This document shows, piece after piece, positions 1 through 10,761 of a stretch of DNA of 64,000 nucleotides (the stretch's first letter is position 1; each line of letters begins with the position of its first letter). The position numbers were made by a program, and so were the translations under genes. Under the pieces are notes generated by a model, which was not told where the DNA came from, made no database searches, and worked only from the letters and a program-made list of their open reading frames with translations. The stretch comes from Phoma sp. XZ068 (Eukaryota > Ascomycota > Dothideomycetes > Pleosporales > Didymellaceae): assembly GCA_004835665.1 (NCBI GenBank), contig RBKR01000004.1, forward strand, positions 992,001 through 1,056,000. Direction: 5' to 3'.

Positions 1-1387
1 TTGGGGAATGCGGCGACGAGGTCGGCGTGTAGGCGCTTGTAGATTCGTGGCGTGTTGATGATGTGGAAGGAGGCGATGCAGAGGGCGAAGGCGGTGGTTT
101 CTACGCCGCCGCCTACGACGATTTGGGCCTCTTCCGCGAGACGCTTCTGGGTCTTGTCCTCGTCGGGTAGTTTTGACTGTAGGATCTCCTGGAAGATGGT
201 CTTCTTCGCGTCGTTGGTCTTGAGGGGCTCACCGGACATGGTGCGCCCGATGTTGGACCACTGGTCGCGCTTGAACTTGAGGATGTTCTTTGCAGCTGGT
301 TGTAGCCATTCTGTCACGGCGTCTGGGATGGAGTTCATCATCTGGGTTGTTAGATAACGTCGAGGTAGTAATGGTTGGACGTACCGGGATCATGAGAGGG
401 AACTGTGTAGCGATGTGGCCAGCGCCGCCAATCTTCTGAAATGCATCATGAAAAGACTCGAACTCGGGGTGTTTGAGCTGGCCGTAGTTGAATCCGAAGA
501 AGTAGTCCATGATGATGTCGCCGGTCAGTGCAGGGAAGGCATGGGTGAGGTTCATGGGCTCTTTTCGAGCCTCAAACTCCTGCATGCGGATGGAGAAGGT
601 GTCGATGTGGCGGTAGATGATGTGGATGAAGTCGAGGATTGAGCGGCGAGAGAACCTGATGAGATGAGTGTGATGAACATGATGAACATGAATATAATGG
701 ATAAGAAAATAAAAACATCACAAATAAAAAATAAACTTACATAGGACTCAGGGCAGCACGACGACGCTTGTGAAAAGCGGCATTAACAGTAGTCAAGACA
801 CCGCCCTCTGTACCAAAGCGGACATCCCAGCCTTCCTTGTCGAGGTGGAGATTCTTTGCATAGAATTCCTCAAAGAAGTGCGAGTCGCGAATGTGCAGTT
901 CGTGGGGGGTGACGCGGATGATGGGGCCTGGGGGTGTTAATGTCCATGTGCTGGGGTGGATGCTTGGAAGGTTTGAACATATTGAGTGATGAAGAGAACG
1001 AACGTGTAGGAGGGATTCTTGGACGACGATCAACGTATGAAGTGATTAAGATATTTCAACGTATCAAGTGATCAAGATATTTCAACGTATCAAGTGATCA
1101 AGATATTTCAACGTATGAAGTGATAGGATATTCAGTAGAGAGTACTCATACTCACCATACTGGTCATGCAGCTTGGATATCTGGCGCGAGTACTGGCCGT
1201 TCTGGATAATCTCGTAGTAGCCCTCGTACCACGAGGTCACGGCAGCAAGGCGCGGGCCGGGGAACTTGGCCAATGGGTGCAAGAATAGCCTGTAGACGAC
1301 GAGGGCAATGGCATAGGTGAGTATGGAGGCGGCAAGCACGGGCATGGGGCCAGCCGTGGCCATCAGGCGGGCAAGTACCGCGGCCAT
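1..1387 (-). CDS. Cytochrome P450 monooxygenase, 3' part cut by the window edge
   Basis: Fungal class II P450, an ER-anchored haem monooxygenase. Exons read on the minus strand: 1387-1156, 927-741, 655-385, 341-<1; the phases join cleanly and give about 343 residues. An N-terminal membrane anchor (about residues 9-33) is followed by the FPGP hinge typical of fungal P450s. Further in lies the conserved block HDQYGPIIRVTPHELHI. The I-helix oxygen-binding motif GGVETT is near residue 320. The haem-binding cysteine loop should lie beyond the left edge, so integrity and subfamily cannot be judged. The overall pattern resembles trichodiene-oxygenase-like fungal P450s, but substrate is unknown. Intron 1 is unusually long (228 nt) because it contains a 26-bp tandem repeat. 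The gene is divergent from a LaeA-like methyltransferase with 718 bp between start codons, a layout often seen in secondary metabolism; that role is inference. Confidence 0.9.
1031..1134. repeat. 26-bp tandem repeat, four copies, inside P450 intron 1
   Basis: Four head-to-tail copies begin at 1031, 1057, 1083 and 1109, each starting CAACGTAT and containing AAGTGAT and AGATATTT. The two middle copies are identical; the outer ones have GAAG instead of CAAG, and the fourth is cut short. The array lies wholly between the P450 donor (1155) and acceptor (928), so it does not change the protein. Confidence 0.95.
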
Positions 1388-2105
1388 GGTCCGTCGTGTC
1401 GGTGCCAGGTGCAGGTGGTGGCGGGGATGAGGTGGGCACAGAGATGAAACATGTGTTTGCGTAAGACGCGTCGAGCGGCCGGGCCAGCTTTAGCTGGGTG
1501 AAGGGGAGCAGCCAGCACGGCAGCGCTCAGGGCAGCATGGCAAACGGCATGGTAGATGAGGTGCGTTTGGACTAGCAGGCGCATCCGGCGCGGCGGTATA
1601 GCGGCGGTATTTGGGCGCAGGCGCGGGCGATAGCATGACATTTCCGTGGGCTGCTGTTGGGCGGGATGGCGATGCTGTGCAGACGACGGAGCCATGGGCC
1701 GCCGCCAGGCCTGAAGGGTGGTGCAGAGCGCGTCTGTGTGGCCCGGCGTGTGCCCAAAGCAGCGAACGGCGAGGTGGGTGCGGCGGAGCCATGTGGGCGC
1801 GGTGGAGAGCGCCGCGTCGTGGTGGGTGAGGTTGCGGGCGCTAGGGCTCGACAGCCTGCGACTGCCAGAAGGCGAGGACGGGGCACCGCTGCCGGACGGG
1901 GCTCCCGAGGCATAGCGCACTATAAGGGAGCAGTGCCGCGACGACGCGGGAGGGCGTGCGAGTGACCGCGATTCCTGCCGTCTGTCCTTGCGTGCGGTGC
2001 GCTCAGCAGATCGGCCTAGTAGAACTGCGCAACGCGACGCCCTCAGCGCGCTGCCCCAGCCCGCGCCCGAGTCAGAAGCCAGCGAACGCCCAGCGAACGC
2101 CCATC
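1388..2105. promoter_or_regulatory. Shared divergent upstream region of P450 and methyltransferase
   Basis: A 718-bp GC-rich spacer between the two start codons. Open frames exist on both strands but have biased composition and no recognisable domain, so I treat them as chance. It must contain both promoters and leaders; no specific regulator site was identified with confidence. Confidence 0.6.
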
Positions 2106-3504
2106 ATGTCCGCGACCCCCGCCGTCGAGAGCGGGCCGCTGCCGCCCGCGACCGAGGGAGCGCCAGTAGCAGCACCCACCGAGGCAGCGCCAGCAGCACC
2201 CACCGAGACTGCACCAGCAGCATCAGCTCTACCTGCAGAGACAGCCCCAACAGCCCCAACAGCCCCAGCAGCCCCAGCACCCGAGACTGCGCAGGCACCC
2301 GCCCACCCAGCACCCGCCCACCCAGCACCCGCCCACCCAGCACCCGCCCACCCAGCACCCGCACACCTAGCACCCGCACACCTAGCACCCGCACACCCAC
2401 CCCTCGACACCACCGGCCCCCCACCACTCGACACCACCGGCCCACCACCACTCGACACCACCCACGGCGACCTCCAGCCCGTCACCCACCTCGAGCCCGA
2501 CTCCGGCAGCGACACGGACAGCGCCTACGACGCCACCTCGTCCGCCAGCACCTCGCTCGCCTCGTCCATCCTCAACTACGAATACTCCAACGGCCGCCGC
2601 TACCATGGCTACCGCTCCGGCGCCTACGTCCTGCCCAACGACGAGCAGGAGCAGGACCGCCTCGACCTGCTGCACCACATCTTCACCCTGATCCTCGGCG
2701 GCAAGCTGTACGACGCCCCCATCTCGCCCCCGCCCTCGCGCGTCCTCGACATTGGCACCGGCACCGGCATCTGGGCCATCGACTTTGCCGACGAAAACCC
2801 CGGCTGCGACGTCCTGGGCACCGACCTGAGCCCCATCCAGCCCACCTGGGTGCCGCCCAACGCAAAGTTCTACATTGACGACGCCGAGAGCGAGTGGGTG
2901 TACAGCGCCGACGAGCACTTTGACTTTATCCACGTGCGCACCCTGAGTGGTGCCATCGGCGACTGGGACAAGCTCGCCCGCCAGTGCTACGCCCACCTGC
3001 AGCCCGGCGGCTGGCTCGAGTTCCAGGAGCCTGTGGCCCTGTGCGAGAGCGACGACGGCACCATTGAGAACGCCGAGGCCATGTTGCGCTGGCAGGACCT
3101 GTGCAACGACGCCGCCAAGGTCTTCACAAAGGAGATTCGCGTCGGCCACACCCTCAAGCAGCGGATGCTTGATGCCGGTTTTGTCGACGTCGCTGAGAAG
3201 ATTGTCAAGGTACCACACCCCTACTCACTGCCCTTGTATCATCATACTAACGCCACAGGTCCCCATCGGCCCCTGGCCCAAGGACCCCCGCATGAAGGAA
3301 ATCGGCCGCTACCAGCGCGAGCACATGGCCATGGGCATCGAGCCCTACACCTTTGGCTTCATCGGCAAGGTCCTGGGCTGGTCCGAGGAGGAGTGCCGCG
3401 TCCTCATTGCCCAGGTCACAAACGATGTACGACGGCGAGATGTCCACATGTACATCAAATTCTACTTTGTCCACGGCAGAAAGGCTCCCAGTGCACAGTA
3501 CTAG
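2106..3504 (+). CDS. LaeA-like SAM-dependent methyltransferase
   Basis: Exons 2106-3209 and 3259-3504; 49-nt intron; 449 residues. The class I methyltransferase fold is clear: SAM-binding motif I VLDIGTGTGIWAIDFA, then DLSPIQPTWVPPN, DDAESEW, FDFIHVRTL and the LaeA-family signature LQPGGWLEFQEP. LaeA relatives are fungal proteins, many nuclear, linked to control of secondary metabolism and development. The first 150 residues are Ala/Pro/Thr-rich low complexity with two tandem repeats (PAHPA-type and PPLDTTG-type). I chose the ATG at 2106; an in-frame ATG at 1956 would add 50 residues of Cys/Arg-rich sequence not expected in this family. Divergent from a P450. Substrate unknown; 'LaeA-like' is a family statement, and this need not be the LaeA orthologue, since fungi have many paralogues. 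Confidence 0.9.
2296..2400. repeat. 15-bp coding tandem repeat, seven copies
   Basis: Seven 15-bp units starting at 2296 (pattern CACCCGCCCACCCAG, the last three with CACAC in place of CCCAC) encode a PAHPA/PAHLA tract in the methyltransferase N-terminus. The 15-nt unit keeps the frame. Confidence 0.9.
2403..2468. repeat. 24-bp coding tandem repeat
   Basis: Units starting at 2403, 2427 and 2451 (CTCGACACCACC then a Pro-rich half; the third is partial) encode LDTTGPPP repeats directly after the 15-bp array. The unit is a multiple of three. Confidence 0.85.
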
Positions 3505-3950
3505 ACTGCCGAAATGTTCATGATAGTCGTGCTTAGTCGTGGGCATGTCCACGGGCGTTTTGGTCAGTACATTTAGCGAGGCATGGCATGGTATGGTGGG
3601 ATTATATACGGGATGCATTGTGGTGGGAATCATCTATCTCTTCATCTTCCTCCTCTTCATCGAGTGGGTGAAGTCTATGAAGTCATTGTTCACACCTCCT
3701 AACTCGTGTGTGAAGTAACGAGCACCCTCACCATCACTCTCGCTGATCCATCAGTCCACCTGTAGTCGCACTTAGATCGCTCCCCATATACTGCTCTTGA
3801 CAAGCAACCTGGTGCTGTTCTCTCCGACGTCCACATAAGATGCTCGTTTGGCGCTCACCGCAGTACCTATAGCCACCTCGACACCCCAGTCTCAAGCCGA
3901 GCTGCAAGACGGCGTACTTGAATCATTACAGTCTGCACATCACAGCCACC
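3505..3950. other. Intergenic, no gene seen
   Basis: Downstream flank of the methyltransferase and of the small minus-strand gene that follows. No coding signal, repeat or RNA gene recognised. Confidence 0.5.
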
Positions 3951-4181
3951 TCACCCCAAACTCCCAATACAACTCGCCCGCCGTCCCGTCCGCCCATCCG
4001 TCGGCTTAAAACCCATGAGGAAGTACAGCTGCGCCTCGCGCTCTGTGCAAGGGAGTGTCTGGTGCTGCACTGTGATGGACGGGCGTCTGGTGGAGGAGTC
4101 ATGCGCTGCGTGTGCTGTGGAGGCGGTCGATGAAACGGAGGAGACTGAGGAGATGGATGATGAGCGTGGCGGCGATGACAT
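3951..4181 (-). CDS. Possible small Ser-rich protein (76 aa)
   Basis: An ATG at 4181 in a good context (CAGAAATG) opens a 76-residue frame. The N-terminal half is Ser-rich (MSSPPRSSSISSVSS), encoded by mixed Ser codons rather than by a simple repeat. A more ordered stretch follows: TLPCTEREAQLYFLMGFKPT. The pattern resembles small conserved fungal proteins with a Ser-rich head and a short C-terminal helix, but I do not recognise the family. No signal peptide or membrane segment. It could still be a chance frame; conservation in related genomes would decide. Confidence 0.4.
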   Translation of the reverse strand: MSSPPRSSSISSVSSVSSTASTAHAAHDSSTRRPSITVQHQTLPCTEREAQLYFLMGFKPTDGRTGRRASCIGSLG

Positions 4182-4967
4182 TTCTGTATGGAGAAGTGTA
4201 TTGGATTTTAGAAGAAGAAGAAGGAGGAAAGGTATAGAGTGTGAGAATAAATATCTCAAGACTTCAATTCAATATCAGTTCAACTCAACATCAAATGTCG
4301 TCAGCAAACTCTACGTGGATGCAGCCTTATACTCCCCCAACACACGACCGACAAAACACCATCACGCGCCATATCTACCCCTCTTGAGCGAATTTCGCAT
4401 TCCAAAAATCATCCTATTTGGAACAGCAAAACGAGGCAGTGCGGTGTACAGCACGGCGCGGCTTCGACTCGGGCTAGCTTGAGGCATTTTGTATATATGC
4501 CTCGCCTCGCCGACCCAGAGCAATGCCCCGGATCGACGCTCATCTACAACACCGTCGAGTCGACATGCGGATGTATTAAAAGCAACTGCAAAGTCGGGAG
4601 GAGCTGAAACATGACGGCAATGTGAATGCTGACGGCCGACAGCCACTCCCTTGCTATGCCGATTGCGTGGCGACCAGCACGCCATACCGACCGCTCCGGA
4701 CATCTCGCACCATGTCGCACGGCGAGCACGTCTTACAGAATAGGGGAGGCTGTCAAAATATTCAGTTCGATTGCGAAAGGGTATCTAGCTAGAAGCAGAT
4801 GAAGCCAGAAAATATTACAATGTACATTTCAAACGCAAACAAGCCACCACCAATTTACTGCTTTTGGGACGCCGCCCTTTTCAAAATACAGTCGTGGTAT
4901 CCAAAACGCCATGCTAATGTTCGCTATCGCTATGGCGTGAGCCAGTAAAGATCAACAATGATGATCG
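4182..4967. other. Intergenic, no gene seen
   Basis: Holds a short GAAGAAGAAGAAGGAGG purine run (about 4209-4226), then the 3' flank of sconB. No domain-bearing frame found. Confidence 0.5.
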
Positions 4968-7172
4968 CTATACGCTTGTAAAACAGTGGATTCGCACAGT
5001 GCCGTCCTCACCGCCGCTGACAACTCGCTCGTCGCTGAGCCCAATGCAAGTCACAGGCCCCGTGTGTCCGACCAGCGTTCGCTCGTGCTTGCCAGTGCGG
5101 GGGTCCCAGATCTTGATCGTCTTGTCTTCGGCACCACTCACAACGCGGAGTGAATCGGCTGCAAGCGACCAGATGCCCTCCACGTGGCCGAAGAAGCGGT
5201 GTACACATCGCCCCGACGGTACGTGCCAGAGGCGGATAGTGCCATCGAGAGAGCCTGTGAGCATGTAGGACGGGGGCCTGGGTCGTGACGGGTCATCAGG
5301 AAAGACCGACTCCTCTTGTATAGCAGAGAACGATGGCATGGCTCCCTCGTTGTCGGAAGGGGGTTGAGAGGCTGTGTCAGAGACGTCTGTGTTGGCTGTG
5401 GCATTGAAGTCGTCTTCGTCGATCTCAAAGTCATGTGGCAGAGGCAGAACTTGCTGCACCTGGCCTACGTGACCTTCATATGTCTTGATGCACTGGTGAG
5501 TGTCGAGATCCCACAGCTTGACAGTCATATCATCAGACGCTGAGAATAGTGTGCGCGAGGCAAGGTCGATCTTGACTGAGTTGACCCAGTCTGTGTGGCC
5601 TCGTAGTGTGACGCGCTGGTAGTTGTTGAAGTCGTGCACCATGATGGTGTGATCCGACGATCCTGACGCAAGCAATTTTTCCGCCATGTGGAGGCCGATG
5701 ACGCCGTCGGTGTGACCTCCCAACGTTCTGATCAGCTCGCCCGTTCGCCAGTTCCATACCTTGATGGTGCGATCCAGGCTGCCCGTGATGAGCTTGGAGT
5801 CATCGAACTGCAAACAGCGAATGCCAGCCGTATGTCCGGTGAGGGTTCGGATTTCCTTTCCAGTCTGGATGTCCCACACCTTGATAGTGGCATCATAGGA
5901 TCCTGTGATGAGGGTACGGTCGTCGAACTGGAGAGACATGATGCCATTGGTGTGCCCCTTGAGGATGTTAACGGAACAGCGTCCGTACTTCCAGTTGGTG
6001 CCGACCTTGAAGCGGTCCTTGTAGACATCCTTCCATGGACGCTTCTTGGGTTGGTCGAAGTAGGAAGCCAACTGGTCCCGAGCTTCACCCTTGACTGTGA
6101 CGTCGGTGCATGGGCGTTTTGACAAACACTCTGGTGAAGATGGGTCCTCGGGAGCGGAGCGCTTTGTGCTGGTGGTGCTATCGGAAGAGTCTGATAGGCG
6201 GTGTACAAGTGCAGGGGGTTCTGTCTCAGGCACAGGAGTGATATTCGGAGACCACTCGTTGATTCCCCGTCCTGAAGCGCGTAGCTGAATCCTCCTCTTC
6301 TCATGGCGAAGCCGTGCTCGATCGAGCAACGGCAAGCCCCAGCCGCATTTGGTGCACTTTCTGTCAATGTGCTGCTCGCACATCTTGTGCCAGACTACGT
6401 CGTCGTCGGCGAGCTGTCTCCATTTGCGGCTCACTTGGGCTGCTTTGCAGAGTGAGGTAGTGTCGAGGTAGGAGAGGATCTTGAAGCCCAGCTCGTGTGG
6501 CAATGCGCCGATGAAGTCGATCTTGATGAGGTTCCGGACGGCCGAGGAGACGAAGGATAGTTGCGGAAAGCAGCACTGGGCCAAGATACCCTGTAGCATA
6601 AGGTTGCGGTGTCTAGCAGGGGCGGCGGAGAACAGTGACCAGACGTTGGCGATGCTCTGCTGGTCGGCCTGTGACTCTCTGCCAAGCTCCTATGACACGT
6701 CAGTGGCCGTCTATCAATCGGTGGGGGCGGTACGTACCTGCTGCAATTGCTCCATAGATGGCTCGTCGGCCTGTCGTCGACACAGGAGGTCAGGACGGTG
6801 GCGGTAGCAGAACTTGGTATTGGTGTCGCCAGGAGGGGCGTCTGTGCCGCCAAGGGGGTTGTACTGCTGCGGGATGTGCTGGGCGAGGTAGGGTGTGATC
6901 ATCTTCTCAATCTTCTTGGACTTGCTGGCTTGAACCTCTTCGGTCTCTTCTGCTTTCTCGCCCAGGAGGTGTCGTGAGCGCTCAGAAGCGTGTTCATGGT
7001 CATGGCCCTGCATCAGGGCGGTGTGCGGATCGGTAGAAGTACCCATTGCCGCGTCGTCGGGGAATTGGATACGCCAGGACAGGCGGCGTCGTTTCGGGGG
7101 ATTTGTGCCAGGTTGCGCACGATTGCGGTCGGTTGCGACAGTGGTGACAGTATGGGTGGTATTTGACGCCAT
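4968..7172 (-). CDS. sconB: F-box/WD40 sulfur-metabolism regulator (SconB/Met30 type)
   Basis: Exons 7172-6738 and 6689-4968, with a 48-nt intron; 718 residues. This is the substrate-recognition subunit of an SCF ubiquitin ligase. In Aspergillus, Neurospora and yeast, this family targets the bZIP activator of sulfur assimilation (MetR/CYS3/Met4). The F-box reads FIGALPHELGFKILSYL and is followed by VSRKWRQLADDDVVWH and the family-specific CxxCGWGLPLL block. Seven WD40 repeats then form a C-terminal propeller; each begins with GH and ends near a DxTIKVWD-type strand. An acidic, Ser-rich insert separates blades 5A and 5D, as usual in Met30 proteins. The N-terminus has a basic KRRR stretch. I chose the ATG at 7172 because frames upstream lack a better start. 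Divergent from ATG17. Confidence 0.95.
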
Positions 7173-8003
7173 CTTAGTGTGGAGCACCCCAGAGATGCTC
7201 AGCGGGCTCAGCGGCGCGATAAGATGTGTCCTGTGCGTTCGCAGGGAATCGACTGAGCGCGGGCGCCCGGGGAACACTCAATCATGGGACACAGTGAGCT
7301 TGTGCTGCTGTCGAGATCTGAGGGCGGTATCGCGTGCTGTGACGATGGCCAGGGTCTGACTGCCAAGCGAGAGATGGTCGGCGGGACTGAGCGCAGTGCA
7401 AGCAACTCAACAAGCTGCGAGGGTCTGGTGGTAATCCGAGATTGAAACTGTGCAAAAGAATTGCTATCGAGGCAGGTGGCTTGCTTTTGATATCAACCCG
7501 CGGGCGTTGGATGCGTGTGGGGGACGTGAAGGGCCATCGCAGTAGGGGCGACGAACCGAATTGCGCCATATGACGACCAACGCCTGATCACGCAAGATGT
7601 GCCGAGACCAAATCCATTACTCAAGAGTTTGCAAAACTCGGCGAAGTGAAGAACAAAGTTTGCGCAGAGACTGAACTTGATCTTGTTGTGTTTGTCATTG
7701 CTTCGAAGCCCCTCGCTGCTTCCTTTGCTTTGTTCTCCTGCTTATCTAAATGTCTGCTTCAAGGGAAGGAGCGATAACGTGTGGCAAGGCTCATGCAGCT
7801 AGCGGCAAGCGCCGTGTGAATGTTGGGGTAAGAGCGGAACTGCCTAGCAACAGCCCCGGGGAGCTCAGGTCTCACGACCACAGTGCTGGGTTTGGACATC
7901 TCTACCATGGTCCTTCCAAGTCTCCGCATTTTGTGATGATCGCGACCTCCGACTTGTAGCTTCACGTTAATCCTCTCCCTCTGCCTCGTGCCTTGTTGCT
8001 GCC
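7173..8003. promoter_or_regulatory. Divergent upstream region of sconB and ATG17
   Basis: 831 bp between start codons, with pyrimidine-rich tracts near 7690-7745 typical of fungal core promoters. An ATG at 7750 opens a 69-codon frame ending at 7959, just before the ATG17 start; it would be an upstream ORF if transcription starts before it. Confidence 0.5.
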
Positions 8004-9546
8004 ATGGCGTCGCCTCGGTCGCCTGCAGCATCAGCCAGCAGCGCCGGCTCAAGACACTCGTTCGTGCAAGACCGCGATCGTCCACAGACACTAGAAGACC
8101 TCGTAAACCACTTCGTTGCAGCGAAGCGTTCCCTGAACTCGCAGACCGTGCTCTGGCGCGCAAACGAGATTGTGACAACGGCGCGAGAGTTGCTCGAGGA
8201 GAATGCAATACTAGCAGCAAAGAATGCCTCGATACGGAACATTGTAGACCAGCAAGTAGACACTCTGGAGGCTGTTCGTCGTGGTGTAGACGTAGTAGAG
8301 GCTGAGGTCCAGTCCGAGTTCAAGGTAATGCTAACGACCACCGTCAGCTCACTTTGCTGACAGGCTGAAGCAACTACTGCACGATGTCGACACCTCTTTC
8401 TCAGGTCTCAGCTCGACGCTCGCAGTACTACGTGAAACCCCTATCGAGGCTGCCCTCCAGCCATCTGGCACACCGCAGAAGCACCTCTACGACTTCATCG
8501 ACAGCACCACCGTTTCCAACCTCGAAGGCACCTTGCGCGCCTGCATAGATCGCTACAACGAAGCTCTAGCCACGCTCGGGGACAGCAACGATGCGTTCGA
8601 TACCTCCCTCGACAACCTCCACTCCTCGATCGAGAACGTACCAATGACCCCTGCCACCACGTCCCATCCAAGCCCAATACCAAGCCTATACCACGATCTC
8701 GAGGGACATGCAAGGGAGGCTGCGCAAGCCTTCCAAGGGCTAGTGCAACACTACGATCTTTGTGTCACGGCGCTGCGACATACGGAAGGAGGATCAGCAG
8801 CTGCGACGCAAGCCGCAGGCGATGCCCCGTCTCAGTCTGGAGACGAATTCGCAGCCCCTCCAGAGCCTATTAGTGAGGACGAGCGCCAGGAAATGTTGGC
8901 TGTCCTGCAGAGGGATGCGCATGAAGTCGATGAAGTCGTGAACGAGATACGGGAGCGAGGATCAGAGATGAACTTTCTGTTAAACCAGATCGAGAATCAC
9001 ATCAAACACCTCCGCAACGAAGCATCGGCGCTCGCGAGCATTCTCCAGATGATAGCACAGATAACGGCTGAAGTCAGGTCACACATCCTGACATCGCGCT
9101 CATTTCACGTGTCGTGGCTTGATGACACCCGACCAACACTGCTGAATGGCATTGAGGAGTGGGAAAATCAGCGTGAATTCTACGAGCGTTTCGATCTTGC
9201 GTATGCCGAGCTGCTAGTGGAGGTATCCTCTCGCCGAAGAAGGCACGAGAAGGCAAAACGCAAAGCTGAAGAAGCCCAGAGAGAGTTGGACAGGTTGTTC
9301 ACTGAGGATGAGCGTGCAAGGGAGCAATTTGCGCTTGCTCAGGGCGACTTTCTACCTCTAGACATCTGGCCTGGACTGAGGGATGCTCCGAGACAGTACG
9401 AGGTCAGAGCTGTCACTACAGACGTGCATGACGATGAGGATGCAGACGCGCACGAAGGAGTCAAAAATCATATTGCGCAGAGCATACCGCAACTCGGGAG
9501 AAACGTAGTGGAACGAGCGTTAACGCGAGTGAAGAGGAGGATGTGA
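8004..9546 (+). CDS. ATG17: Autophagy scaffold protein Atg17
   Basis: Exons 8004-8324 and 8371-9546; 498 residues. Atg17 is the crescent-shaped coiled-coil scaffold of the Atg1 kinase complex at the pre-autophagosomal structure, where it binds Atg13 and the Atg29-Atg31 pair. Diagnostic features are the N-terminal block LVNHFVAAKRSLNSQTVLWRA with NEIVTTARELLEE, long helical stretches throughout, a basic coiled coil RRRRHEKAKRKAEEAQREL near residue 410, and the conserved C-terminal FLPLDIWPGL motif. Length matches fungal Atg17. The 46-nt intron uses an AAG acceptor at 8370; the nearer CAG at 8363 overlaps the likely CTGAC branch point and would shift the frame to an early stop. Start context GCCATGG is strong. 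Confidence 0.9.
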
Positions 9547-10761
9547 GCTCTTTCAAGTGCTAACTTTGGCCTTATCAATAAAAAGCGAACGGCATTTCGC
9601 CCCCTGGTTCCTCAGACATCGGCAACAGCGGCCCCTGTTGGGTTTTGAAGCCACTGGTAGTACTTCAGCTTCTTGCTCGTACCACTCTGCTCGCGAAACT
9701 ACGACTGTGCTCAGACACAGTAACCGAAACATGCGCACATGTAAGACTGTGTCGTTCGTGGACGGCAACTCCACGGTTGGCGTGGTGTAGATCGTGCCTA
9801 TCCTTACTGCAGCCCTGCGGTGTTACTGACCGTGTGAACACTGACAGCTCTTCCTTGGTCTGTTGGCTGCCGACAGCCTTGAGCGTAGGCGAAATGATTG
9901 GACTAATCGCAGCTGCGCGCTGGATCTAGAAGCCCACTTACACATATTCAGATCTCGGTGTAACACCCGACGGACGAAAAAGGATCTACCCAGGACCTTG
10001 ACAGCAATAAGAAAGGAGTTGAGAATTTCTTGGTTGTCGCGCGATTCGTTATCACGTTGTGAGACCTTCACAACCAATCAAGGCGCGAGCCAAGTTTAGG
10101 GAACCATCCCAAGAATCACAACGTCTCATTGCAGATTGGCATGCATGTACAGCGTACCAAAGCATCCATTACACCTACATGTTCCCTCCGCCTCAGCCTG
10201 GCCCATGGGCATCCCTCAACGAGCTTTCAGTATCCTATCAGCCCGCCACGATGAAGTCTGGACTCTAACACGACCCATGCATAATCGTTCTTTATACTGA
10301 GAACTTTGGCACGTCTTCCCCTCTTGGCACAGTTGCACTTCTTGGGGTGGAGAAGATCATCTTATGGTTATAAAATGCAGGGTGGCTCATGATAGGCCCA
10401 CTCACAGACGAGGCAGTTTTGAGGCATTCGAGATCCTTGGGAAAAGGATTACGAAAACACTTGCTGATAAAGTACTCTTAGCTGGAACACGAATCTAACG
10501 ATGGCTAGCCTAACCTTCCATGACGACGCCTGCGCAGGCGCATTTCAAGCCTTGTACTAGACGCCCGAATTGATTGTGCAGCGCACACCCGCCGCCTCTT
10601 AAGACAAGGGGCGCCCAACTCCAGCTAATTGATGTTGTCCCTTTCAAATACCCCGGGGGCTGACTGCTGATTGCAACATTTCTTCCGTCTCGTTGACCGC
10701 CGTGCATCAGCGTGCTCGCTCCTGGTTGTTTTCTTTCGTACACAGCCTTGTTGAGTGGACA
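9547..10761. other. Intergenic, no gene seen
   Basis: 1.2 kb between ATG17 and the glycosyltransferase. Short frames occur on both strands but none shows a domain, a believable start, or splice-linked continuation. Confidence 0.5.

Noticed and set aside
1956..2105. In-frame 50-residue N-terminal extension of the methyltransferase
   Set aside because: Cys/Arg-rich sequence unlike the family; the ATG at 2106 begins the expected Ala/Pro-rich head.
2382..3218. 278-codon minus-strand frame opposite the methyltransferase
   Set aside because: A shadow of the GC-rich coding strand; the plus strand has clear motifs and splice sites.
5732..6367. 211-codon minus-strand frame within sconB
   Set aside because: Same strand but a different frame from the WD40 repeats; no domain.
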